A stretch of 64,000 nt of DNA from Sphingomonadaceae bacterium 3R27C6 (GTDB lineage Bacteria > Pseudomonadota > Alphaproteobacteria > Sphingomonadales > Sphingomonadaceae): positions 124,001-188,000 of the forward strand of contig SCNS01000004.1 in assembly GCA_005503215.1 (NCBI GenBank), read 5' to 3'. The notes under the pieces were generated by a model. The model searched no databases. It had not been told where the DNA came from and was given only the letters and a program-made list of their open reading frames with translations. The translations under genes were made by a program, and so were the position numbers. Positions 30,042 to 37,369 of this stretch are shown here, in pieces (positions within the stretch are counted from its first letter, which is position 1; the number at the start of each line of letters is the position of its first letter).

Positions 30042-31610
30042 ATGACGCCGATGCGTTTCCAGAGCCTGATCGCCCTTGCCGCCGCGCCGCTGGTCTTCAC
30101 CGCACCGGCGCGCGCGCAAGCGCCCGAGCGCCCGAACATCGTCTACATTATGTCGGACGATCATGCCTATCAGGCGATCTCGGCTTATGGGTCGCCGGTG
30201 TCGAAGCTCGCGCCGACGCCGAATATCGACCGGATCGCACGAAACGGCGCGATCTTCACGAACAGCTTCGTCGGCAATTCGCTCTGCGGCCCCAGCCGCG
30301 CGACCTTGCTCACCGGCCGCCAGAGCAACGCGCACGGTTTCAAGCAGAATGGCAACAAGTTTGACAACAATGTCTGGGTCTGGCCCCGCGCGCTGGCGCA
30401 GGCGGGTTACACCACCGCGATGTTCGGCAAATGGCACATCAACCATTCGCCCGCGGGGATCGGCTTCGACGAATGGAAGGTGCTCGACGACCAGGGCGAA
30501 TATTACAACCCCGACATCATCACGCCGAAGGGGCGCAGCGTCGTCGAAGGCTATGCGACCGACCTCATCACGCAGTACAGCCTCGATTGGCTGAAGAACG
30601 GCCGCGACAAGTCAAAGCCCTTTGCGATCCTGATCCATCACAAGGCGCCGCACCGCAATTTCATGCCCGCGCTGCGCCATGTGCAAAAATATCAGGGGGT
30701 GAGCTTCCCCGTTCCGGCCAACTATTTCGACGATTATGCCGGACGGCGCGCGGCGGCGGCGCAGGAAATGAATATATATCGCGACATGTACGAGGGACAC
30801 GACCTCAAGATGACGGTCGCGGCGGGATCGGCACAGCTGCGCTACAACCGCTGGCCCGGCGCGTTCGACCGCATGACGCACAAGCAGCAGGCCGAATGGG
30901 ACGCGCTGATGCAGGCCGACAACGACCGGATGAACGCCGCGAAGCTCGCGGGTCAGGACATGGCGCGCTGGAAATACCAGCGGTACATGCAGCAATATCT
31001 CGGCACCGTCGCGGCGGTCGACGAGGGCGTCGGCGCGGTGCTCGATTATCTCAGGGACAGCGGCCTCGATCGAAATACGATCGTCGTCTACACCTCGGAC
31101 CAGGGCTTTTACCTCGGTGAACATGGCTGGTTCGACAAGCGCTTCATCTATGAAGAATCGATGCGAACGCCGTTCCTGATCCAGTACCCCGGGTATATCC
31201 GTGCCGGCATGCGCGTGACCGCCCCGATCCAGAACATCGACTATGCGCCGACCTTCCTCGATTTTGCCGGGGTGAAGGGTCCGGGCACGATCCAGGGCCG
31301 GTCGATGCGCGCGCTGTTCGGTGCCCGTCCGCCCGCCGACTGGCGCAAGGACGTCTATTATCATTATTATGAATATCCGGGCTTCCACTCGGTTCGCGCG
31401 CATTATGGCGTGCGCGGTGAGCGCTACAAACTCGTCCGCTTTTATGGCGCCGACATCGACGCCTGGGAGTTTTACGACCTGAAGACCGATCTCGGCGAAA
31501 TGCACAACCGCATCGACGATCCGGCGATGAAGGCGCCGATCGCGACGATGAAGCGGAAGCTGGTCGAACTTCGCCGTCAGTATCAGGACGATAGCGGACC
31601 GGCGATCTAG
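30042..31610 (+). CDS. Exported type I (formylglycine) sulfatase
   Basis: A 522-residue sulfatase of family S1 with a signal peptide ending at ARAQ. Metal ligands appear in YIMSDDHAY. Cys82 lies in the CGPSR motif (C-x-P-S-R) that is converted to formylglycine by an anaerobic- or FGE-type maturase encoded elsewhere. GKWHINH, HHKAPH and YTSDQGFYLGEHGWFDKR complete the active site. Its direct coupling to GH3 suggests that part of the natural substrate is sulfated, or that it serves another glycan such as 6-sulfo-GlcNAc; neither is proven. ATGs at 30042 and 30051 are both possible starts. Confidence 0.92.
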   Translation: MTPMRFQSLIALAAAPLVFTAPARAQAPERPNIVYIMSDDHAYQAISAYGSPVSKLAPTPNIDRIARNGAIFTNSFVGNSLCGPSRATLLTGRQSNAHGFKQNGNKFDNNVWVWPRALAQAGYTTAMFGKWHINHSPAGIGFDEWKVLDDQGEYYNPDIITPKGRSVVEGYATDLITQYSLDWLKNGRDKSKPFAILIHHKAPHRNFMPALRHVQKYQGVSFPVPANYFDDYAGRRAAAAQEMNIYRDMYEGHDLKMTVAAGSAQLRYNRWPGAFDRMTHKQQAEWDALMQADNDRMNAAKLAGQDMARWKYQRYMQQYLGTVAAVDEGVGAVLDYLRDSGLDRNTIVVYTSDQGFYLGEHGWFDKRFIYEESMRTPFLIQYPGYIRAGMRVTAPIQNIDYAPTFLDFAGVKGPGTIQGRSMRALFGARPPADWRKDVYYHYYEYPGFHSVRAHYGVRGERYKLVRFYGADIDAWEFYDLKTDLGEMHNRIDDPAMKAPIATMKRKLVELRRQYQDDSGPAI

Positions 31611-31655
31611 GCCAGCGACTTGTCGCGGGGGCCAAGCGGGATTAGGCGCAAACAG

Positions 31656-32894
31656 GTGAGTCCCGACACGCCCGCCCCGCCCTCCGCGCTCGCCCCCTTC
31701 CGCTACCCGGCGTTTCGCGCGATCTGGATCGCGAACCTCGCGTCGAACATGGGGTCGATGATCCAGTCGGTCGCCGCCGCCTGGCTGATGACCGAAATCA
31801 CCAATTCGCACGTGCTGATCGCGCTGGTCCAGGCCAGCGCGACGATCCCGATCCTGCTGCTCGCCGTCTTTGCGGGCGCGATCGCGGACAATTTCGACCG
31901 GCGGCGCGTGATGCTCGCGGCGCAGACGGGGATGCTCATCGTCTCGGCGGCACTGACGCTGACGACCTATCTGGGCGCAATCACGCCGCTGAGCCTGCTC
32001 TTCTTCACGCTCGCCGTCGGATGCGGGACCGCGCTCAACGGCCCGGCGTGGCAGGCGTCGGTGCGGCTGCAGGTCGGGCCGAGGGACCTGCCGCAGGCGA
32101 TCGCGCTCAACACCATCGCGTATAACCTCGCGCGCAGCGTCGGCCCGGCGCTCGGCGGCCTGCTGATCTCGATTGTCGGCACCGCGGCGGCCTTTGGCCT
32201 CAACGCGATCAGCTATATCGTGCTGATCGTCGTGCTGCTGCGCTGGCATCCCGAAACGACGCCGCGGCGCCGCACTTCGATGCTGACCGCGATCGCCGCG
32301 GGCATAAGTTTCTGCGCGCAGTCGGACCCGGTACGCCGCGTGCTCATCCGCGGCTTCGCGTTCGGTTTCGGCGCCGCGGGGTTCCAGGCGTTGCTGCCCT
32401 CGCTCGTCCGCGACCGGCTGCACGGGACCGAGGTGATCTATGGGCTATGCCTTGCCGCCTTCGGCGCGGGGTCGATCTTCGGTGCGCTGTTGGTGAGTTC
32501 GGCGCGGCACCGCTGGGGCAGCGACCGGGTGGTGACCGCCGCCTCGCTGATCTTTGCCGCCGCGATGCTGCCGGTCGCGCTCACGACAAGCCTTCAATGG
32601 GTCATCGTTGCCGCCTTCGTCGCGGGCGGGGCGTGGGTGTCGACGCTGACGACGCTCAACGTCGCGATGCAGCTCCGTTCGCCCGAGGAAATCCTCGGCC
32701 GCTGCCTGTCGATCTATCAGGCGGTAACCTTCGGCGCGATGGCGCTCGGCGCCTATACGCTCGGGCTGATCGCCGATCTGGTGTCGCTGCCGGCCGCGAT
32801 CCTGATTTCGGCCGGCTGGCTGATCCTCTCGGCGCTCGTGCTGCGCTTCGTCGCGCCGATGCCGCGGCGCGACGAAGGCAGGTTATTGCCCTAG
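31656..32894 (+). CDS. MFS transporter of the EntS/MFS_3 type
   Basis: A membrane protein of about 412 residues with 10-12 helices. The N-terminal FRYPAFRAIWIANLASNMGSMIQSVA and GAIADNFDRRRVML match the PF05977/EntS group, most of whose members are exporters. The GTG at 31656 is taken as start, but a TTG at 31620 is in frame and the ribosome site is weak. It follows the sulfatase by 45 nt; whether it is in the same regulon is unclear. Confidence 0.8.
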   Translation: MSPDTPAPPSALAPFRYPAFRAIWIANLASNMGSMIQSVAAAWLMTEITNSHVLIALVQASATIPILLLAVFAGAIADNFDRRRVMLAAQTGMLIVSAALTLTTYLGAITPLSLLFFTLAVGCGTALNGPAWQASVRLQVGPRDLPQAIALNTIAYNLARSVGPALGGLLISIVGTAAAFGLNAISYIVLIVVLLRWHPETTPRRRTSMLTAIAAGISFCAQSDPVRRVLIRGFAFGFGAAGFQALLPSLVRDRLHGTEVIYGLCLAAFGAGSIFGALLVSSARHRWGSDRVVTAASLIFAAAMLPVALTTSLQWVIVAAFVAGGAWVSTLTTLNVAMQLRSPEEILGRCLSIYQAVTFGAMALGAYTLGLIADLVSLPAAILISAGWLILSALVLRFVAPMPRRDEGRLLP

Positions 32895-33051
32895 ACGCGC
32901 GGCCTTCCATAACGCGCATAGAGCGCCGACAGCACGAACAGGGTAAGCAGCCGCGGCGCGACGGGGGCCGTCGAACGCCAATAGGCATTGCGAAAAAGCG
33001 CGGCTCCTTTATGGGCTGCGCGGGCGGGGCTTGCCCCGCGCATGATCGCGT
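32895..33051. other. Intergenic region between MFS gene and cobalamin riboswitch
   Basis: About 157 nt without a supported gene. A GC hairpin near 33018-33041 (GCGGGGC with GCCCCGC) may end the MFS transcript, although no T-run follows. Confidence 0.4.
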
Positions 33052-33245
33052 CGGTGCCCGAAAGGGCTTAATATGGGAACGCGGTAATGGGGTTCGTTCT
33101 AATCCCCGAAGCCGAGGCTGTCCCTGCAACTGTAAGCGGCGAGCGCGATGCACCGTTCGGATTTCGATCCGGACAGCCACTGGGGTCACCTGGGAAGGCG
33201 TGCGTCAAGCCCTGACCCGCGAGCCAGGAGACCTGCCGGCGTGGG
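33052..33245 (+). promoter_or_regulatory. Cobalamin riboswitch
   Basis: The stretch shows the conserved elements in order: GGTGCCCGAAAGGGC, a GGGAACGCGGT-type segment, CTGTCCCTGCAACTGTAAGC, the B12-box-like GCCACTGGGGTCACCTGGGA and the closing GCCAGGAGACCTGCC. It precedes cobO and the BtuFCD-like genes, the usual targets. About 185 nt lie between its end and the cobO ATG; I could not define a clear terminator or anti-SD there. Confidence 0.92.
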
Positions 33246-33431
33246 TCGCTCAATGCCAAAGCCCAGGGAAAGGCTGCGGCACGGAGGTTTCCGTCGAGCG
33301 ACGACCAAGCGGCTGGAGCCGCTTCGGTGCCGGGGCCGCAGGCGTAACGCCACCCGCGGTTTCAGCGCCGGCCGATCGCGCCCGCGCATCGGCAGGCTCC
33401 GCCTTCGTTGCCGGCGTGCGGGGTTCTTACC

Positions 33432-34040
33432 ATGAAAACGCGTACCGACGCCGAACACACGGCGAAGATGAAGAAGATCCAGGCCGCGCAGGCGAAGAAG
33501 GTCGCGACGAAAACCGTCGAAAAGGGCCTGATCATCGTCCACACCGGCCCCGGCAAGGGCAAGACCTCGGCCGCGCTCGGCATGGCGGTGCGCGCGATCG
33601 GGCACGGGATGAAGGTCGGCGTGATCCAGTTCGTGAAGGGCGCGATGGCGACGGGCGAGAAAGCCGTGTTCGACCGTTTCCCCGAGCTGATCGAGTTCAA
33701 GCCGATGGGCGAAGGCTTTACCTGGGACACGCAGGACCGCACGCGCGACATCGCGGTGGCACGCGAAGCGTGGGACGAGGTCAAGCGGATGATCGCCGAT
33801 CCCAGCTATGCGATGGTGATCGCCGACGAACTCAACATCGTCCTGCGTTACGACTATCTGCCGGTGGGTGAAGTGCTCGAGGCGCTCGCCGCCAAGCCGG
33901 AGATGACGCATGTCATCATCACCGGCCGCAATGCGCCGCAGGAACTGATCGACGCCGCCGATCTGGTGACCGAAATGGCGCAGGTGAAGCATCCGTTCCG
34001 CGAACAGAATGTGAAGGCGCAGCGGGGGATCGAGTTCTGA
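33432..34040 (+). CDS. cobO: Cob(I)alamin adenosyltransferase (CobO/BtuR)
   Basis: A 202-residue P-loop enzyme that adenosylates corrinoids. The Walker A-like GPGKGKTS is at residues 39-46 after a basic, helical N-terminus. KVGVIQFVKGA, VIADELNIVLRY and VIITGRNAPQELIDAADLVTEM are characteristic of the CobO/CobP/BtuR family. The ATG at 33432 is the family start. It overlaps the next gene by 1 nt (TGATG) and is probably controlled by the upstream cobalamin riboswitch. Confidence 0.95.
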   Translation: MKTRTDAEHTAKMKKIQAAQAKKVATKTVEKGLIIVHTGPGKGKTSAALGMAVRAIGHGMKVGVIQFVKGAMATGEKAVFDRFPELIEFKPMGEGFTWDTQDRTRDIAVAREAWDEVKRMIADPSYAMVIADELNIVLRYDYLPVGEVLEALAAKPEMTHVIITGRNAPQELIDAADLVTEMAQVKHPFREQNVKAQRGIEF

Positions 34041-34894
34041 TGCCGCGGCGCGTCCTTCTGGCGCTTGCCGCGCTGTCGGGCGGCGCGGGTCTGTTGTGGG
34101 CAGCCTCCCCCGCCCCGCCCGCGAAAGCGCCCGCGGTTCCGCAGCGCATCGTTTCGATCAATCTGTGCGCCGACCAGCTTGTGCTCGCGCTTGCCGACCG
34201 GGGGCAGATCGCGGGGCTGACGAAGAATGCGACCGACGCGGAGATGTCGGGCGAGGCGGCGAAGGCGCACGGCATCCCGCTGCTGAGCAATTCGGCCGAG
34301 CAGATATTGGCGATCGAGCCCGACCTGATCATCGGCATGCCCGCGAGCCGCAGCGCGGCGCTCCGCGCGCTGCCGAAGCAGAGCTATCCGCTGCTCGACC
34401 TCGCCACCGCGAACACCGTCGATGAAATCTACACCTCGATCCGCGAAACCGCGGCGGCGGTCGGCCACCCCGAGCGCGGCACGGCGCTGATCGCGCGGAT
34501 GCAAGGCGAGCTGGCGGGCCTGCCGAAGCCGGGGAAGGGCCGGGTCGCCGCCTATTACCAGCGGCGCGGTTATATGACCGGCACAGGAACATTGATCGAC
34601 GAGTTGATGACGCGCGTCGGCCTCGTCAACCTCGCGGGCAAGCTCGGCAAGCCACCATTGTCGCAGCTCAGCCTCGAGGAGATGGTCGCAGCCGAGCCCG
34701 ATTTCCTGATCGTCGAAAGCGCGACCGACAAGGTGACCGACCAAGGGAGCGAAATGCTGCATCATCCCGCATTGAAGGACATTCCGCGTATCAGCGTCCC
34801 GCAGGCGTGGACGGTCTGCAGCAGCCCCGCCTACTCGCAAGCGGCGCGCAGCATGACGGTGCAGATCGCGCGCATCGATGGGAGCCGCTCATGA
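34040..34894 (+). CDS. btuF: Cobalamin ABC transporter substrate-binding protein (BtuF-like)
   Basis: A 284-residue exported binding protein of the BtuF/FhuD class. The N-terminus has a short hydrophobic export signal without a clear lipobox. RIVSINLCADQLVLALADRGQIAGL and AIEPDLIIGMPASRSAALRAL are typical. The family is shared with siderophore binders; the B12 assignment comes from the riboswitch and cobO context. The permease ATG overlaps its stop. Confidence 0.85.
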   Translation: MPRRVLLALAALSGGAGLLWAASPAPPAKAPAVPQRIVSINLCADQLVLALADRGQIAGLTKNATDAEMSGEAAKAHGIPLLSNSAEQILAIEPDLIIGMPASRSAALRALPKQSYPLLDLATANTVDEIYTSIRETAAAVGHPERGTALIARMQGELAGLPKPGKGRVAAYYQRRGYMTGTGTLIDELMTRVGLVNLAGKLGKPPLSQLSLEEMVAAEPDFLIVESATDKVTDQGSEMLHHPALKDIPRISVPQAWTVCSSPAYSQAARSMTVQIARIDGSRS

Positions 34895-35892
34895 CCCGCC
34901 TCGCCCTCCCCCGCTGGTCGCTGATTGCCGCACTGTCGGCGCTGACGCTGGTTGCAGCGATTGCGTCGCTGCTGTTCGGTGCGGTCGACCTGTCGGTATC
35001 GCGCCTGCTCGCCGCGGCGACGGGAGACGGGGACAAGGTTGCATCGATCATCCTCTTCGACCTTCGCCTGCCGCGCACATTGCTCGCGCTCGCCGTCGGC
35101 GCGATGCTCGGACTCGCGGGAGCCGCGCTGCAAGGCTATCTCCGCAATCCGCTAGCCGAACCCTCGGTGCTCGGCACGTCGAACGCGGCCGCGCTCGGCG
35201 GCGTCGCCGCGATCTATTTCGGGCTCGCCGAAATCCATCCGATCGTGCTGCCATTGCTCGCCACGGGGGGCGCGCTCCTGTCGCTCGCTTTGCTTTTCAT
35301 CCTTTCGGGCAAGGCCGAGAGTCCGCTGACGCTGATCCTCGCGGGGATCGCGGTCGGGACGCTGGCGGTGGCGGGGACCAGCCTCGCGCTCAACCTTTCG
35401 CCGAACCCGTTCGCTGCGATGGAGATCATGACCTGGCTGCTCGGCAGCCTCGAGAACCGGTCGTTCGACCATGTGTGGATCGCGCTGCCATGCATCGCGA
35501 TCGGCATCGCAATGCTGCTGTGGAACGGCCGCGCGCTCGATGCGCTGACGCTCGGGGAAGATGCGGCGCAGGCGCTTGGCACCGACCTGCGGCGCACGCG
35601 GCTCCGGCTGCTGATCGGCACCGCGATCGGGGTCGGCGGCGCGGTGGCCGTAACCGGGGCGATCGGTTTTGTCGGGCTGATCGTGCCGCACCTGATCCGC
35701 CCGCTTACCGACCGCAGCCCCTCGGCGATCTTGCTGCCCTCGGCGATCGGCGGCGCGGCGCTGCTGACGCTCGCCGACCTCGGCGTGCGGATCATCCCGA
35801 CGACGAACGAGCTCAAGCTGGGCGTCGTCACCGCGTTCCTCGGCGTCCCGGTCTTCCTTGTTCATCTCATGCGGGAGCGACGGCTATGGTGA
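34891..35892 (+). CDS. btuC: Cobalamin ABC transporter permease (BtuC/FecCD family)
   Basis: A 333-residue polytopic permease of the FecCD family. Signature segments are LRLPRTLLALAVGAMLGLAGAALQGYLRNPLAEPSVLGTSN-type sequence at about residues 50-95 and VTGAIGFVGLIVPHLIRPLTD near residue 260. The ATG at 34891 overlaps the btuF stop. Its stop lies 7 nt inside the ATPase gene, so all three transporter parts are coupled. Confidence 0.92.
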   Translation: MTRLALPRWSLIAALSALTLVAAIASLLFGAVDLSVSRLLAAATGDGDKVASIILFDLRLPRTLLALAVGAMLGLAGAALQGYLRNPLAEPSVLGTSNAAALGGVAAIYFGLAEIHPIVLPLLATGGALLSLALLFILSGKAESPLTLILAGIAVGTLAVAGTSLALNLSPNPFAAMEIMTWLLGSLENRSFDHVWIALPCIAIGIAMLLWNGRALDALTLGEDAAQALGTDLRRTRLRLLIGTAIGVGGAVAVTGAIGFVGLIVPHLIRPLTDRSPSAILLPSAIGGAALLTLADLGVRIIPTTNELKLGVVTAFLGVPVFLVHLMRERRLW

Positions 35893-36659
35893 GCCTAGTC
35901 CTCGACCATGTCGGCGTCACGCTCGGCCGCCGCGCCGTCGTCCACGACGTCAGTGCCGAATTCGGGCCCGGCACGCTGACCGGGATCGTCGGCCCCAATG
36001 GCGCGGGCAAGTCGACACTCGCGCGCGCGATGCTCGCGCTGGTGCCCGCCAGTGGAACGGTGCGCGTCGACGGCGTCGATGCCGCGGCGATGCCGCGCGC
36101 CGAACTGGCACGGCGCATCGCCTATGTGCCGCAGGGGCAGACGCTGCACTGGCCGCTGACGGTCGAGCGGCTTGTCGGGCTGGGGCGGCTGCCGCATCTC
36201 GCGCCGATGTCGCGGATCGCCGATGCCGACACCGCCGCGATCGAGCGCGCGATGGCGCGTGCCGACGTGCTCGACCTGCGCGACCGGATCGCGACCGAAT
36301 TGTCGGGCGGCGAACGCGCCCGCGTGTTGTTCGCGCGCGCATTGGCGGTCGAGGCGCCGGCGCTGATCGCCGACGAACCGCTCGCGAGCCTCGACCCGGG
36401 GCACCAGATCGACGTGATGGACATGCTGCGCGCCGAAGCTGCGGGCGGCGCGCTGGTGATCGCGGTGCTCCACGATTTGACGCTCGCGGCGCGCTATTGC
36501 GACCGGCTGCTGCTGATCGACGAAGGCCGGATCGTCGCCGATGGGACGCCCGCCGCAGTGCTGACCGCCGAGCGGCTGCGCGCGGTCTATGGGATCGACG
36601 CAGCGGTCGAGACGGGCGGCGAGTGGCCGACGATCACCTTGTTCGGCCGCGCCCGATGA
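35886..36659 (+). CDS. btuD: Cobalamin ABC transporter ATPase (BtuD-like)
   Basis: A 257-residue ATPase with Walker A GPNGAGKST, Q-loop YVPQGQTLHWPLTV, signature LSGGERARVLFARAL, Walker B ALIADEPLASLDP and switch His in VLHDLTLAARYCDR. The arrangement is that of iron-siderophore/B12 importers. The ATG at 35886 lies within the end of btuC. The stop overlaps the start of the dioxygenase gene. Confidence 0.92.
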   Translation: MVSLVLDHVGVTLGRRAVVHDVSAEFGPGTLTGIVGPNGAGKSTLARAMLALVPASGTVRVDGVDAAAMPRAELARRIAYVPQGQTLHWPLTVERLVGLGRLPHLAPMSRIADADTAAIERAMARADVLDLRDRIATELSGGERARVLFARALAVEAPALIADEPLASLDPGHQIDVMDMLRAEAAGGALVIAVLHDLTLAARYCDRLLLIDEGRIVADGTPAAVLTAERLRAVYGIDAAVETGGEWPTITLFGRAR

Positions 36660-37348
36660 ACGCCGAAACGCTGTTCGCCGGGCAAGGCTATGCCGCGGTG
36701 CCGCTGTTCGATCCGGAGATTGTCCGCGCGGCGGCGGGCGACATCGCCGAGCATGTCGACCGCGTGTCGCGTGCGCTCTATTTGCCGTTCGAACAAAGCT
36801 GCCCCGACGCCCCGCTCAGCGAACGGATCGACCGCGTGTACGCGCACGAACGCAGCGTCGCGAATTTGCTGCGCGTCGCGGTCTGTACCGACGCGCATCG
36901 CGGGCCGAAGCTTCAGGCGCTGGCGAACGATTCGCGGCTGATCGAGACCGCCGAGCGGCTCGGCGGCCGTGCGCTGGCGGGAAAGATCGTGCGCGTGCGC
37001 GCGAGCATCGCCTGCTTTCCCGAGCATCGCCACGCCTGGCACAGCGACGTTGCGCGCGACGACGGCACCGGATGCGGCAAGGTCATGGTGACCGCGTGGA
37101 TCCCCCTCAGCGATGCGGGGCCCGAAAGCGGTGGGCTGGAGATCGCTGCGGGGCGCCAGCCCGCACCGCTGGCGAGCGAGGGCGACGACGGCTTCGAAAT
37201 CCCCGAATGGCGGCTTGCGGGCCTGCCGCGTGTTCAGCCCGAATGCCCGGCAGGGACGGTGCTGTTCCTCGATCGCTTCACCCCGCACCGCACCTTGCCT
37301 GCGCGCGCGACGCGCTTTGCGCTCGTCATATGGATGAAGGCCGCCTGA
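36656..37348 (+). CDS. PhyH-type (phytanoyl-CoA dioxygenase family) Fe(II)/2OG oxygenase
   Basis: A 230-residue protein. The iron-binding HxD is in HAWHSDVARDD, the distal His and the 2-oxoglutarate Arg in TPHRTLPARATRF, and a MVTAWIPLSDAGPESGGLEI strand pair lies between them, the order seen in PhyH proteins. Substrate is unknown. The ATG overlaps the btuD stop by 4 nt, so it is translated as the last gene of the cobalamin-riboswitch operon. That position is unusual and suggests either a corrinoid-linked role or a hitch-hiking gene. Confidence 0.8.
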   Translation: MNAETLFAGQGYAAVPLFDPEIVRAAAGDIAEHVDRVSRALYLPFEQSCPDAPLSERIDRVYAHERSVANLLRVAVCTDAHRGPKLQALANDSRLIETAERLGGRALAGKIVRVRASIACFPEHRHAWHSDVARDDGTGCGKVMVTAWIPLSDAGPESGGLEIAAGRQPAPLASEGDDGFEIPEWRLAGLPRVQPECPAGTVLFLDRFTPHRTLPARATRFALVIWMKAA

Positions 37349-37369
37349 CCCGAACCGCCGCGGCCCGTC

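Noticed and set aside
27605-30139. An 844-codon open frame antisense to the GH3 gene.
   Set aside because: GH3 on the plus strand has all family motifs and a ribosome site; the antisense frame has shadow composition and no start signal.
32891-33020. A short minus-strand frame giving LFRNAYWRSTAPVAPRLLTL and ending inside the MFS stop region.
   Set aside because: The peptide looks somewhat protein-like, but no start codon or ribosome site is found before an upstream stop; it could be a gene remnant but cannot be supported.
33148-33435. A plus-strand open frame over the cobalamin riboswitch.
   Set aside because: It overlaps the conserved aptamer, is Arg-rich and has no family similarity.
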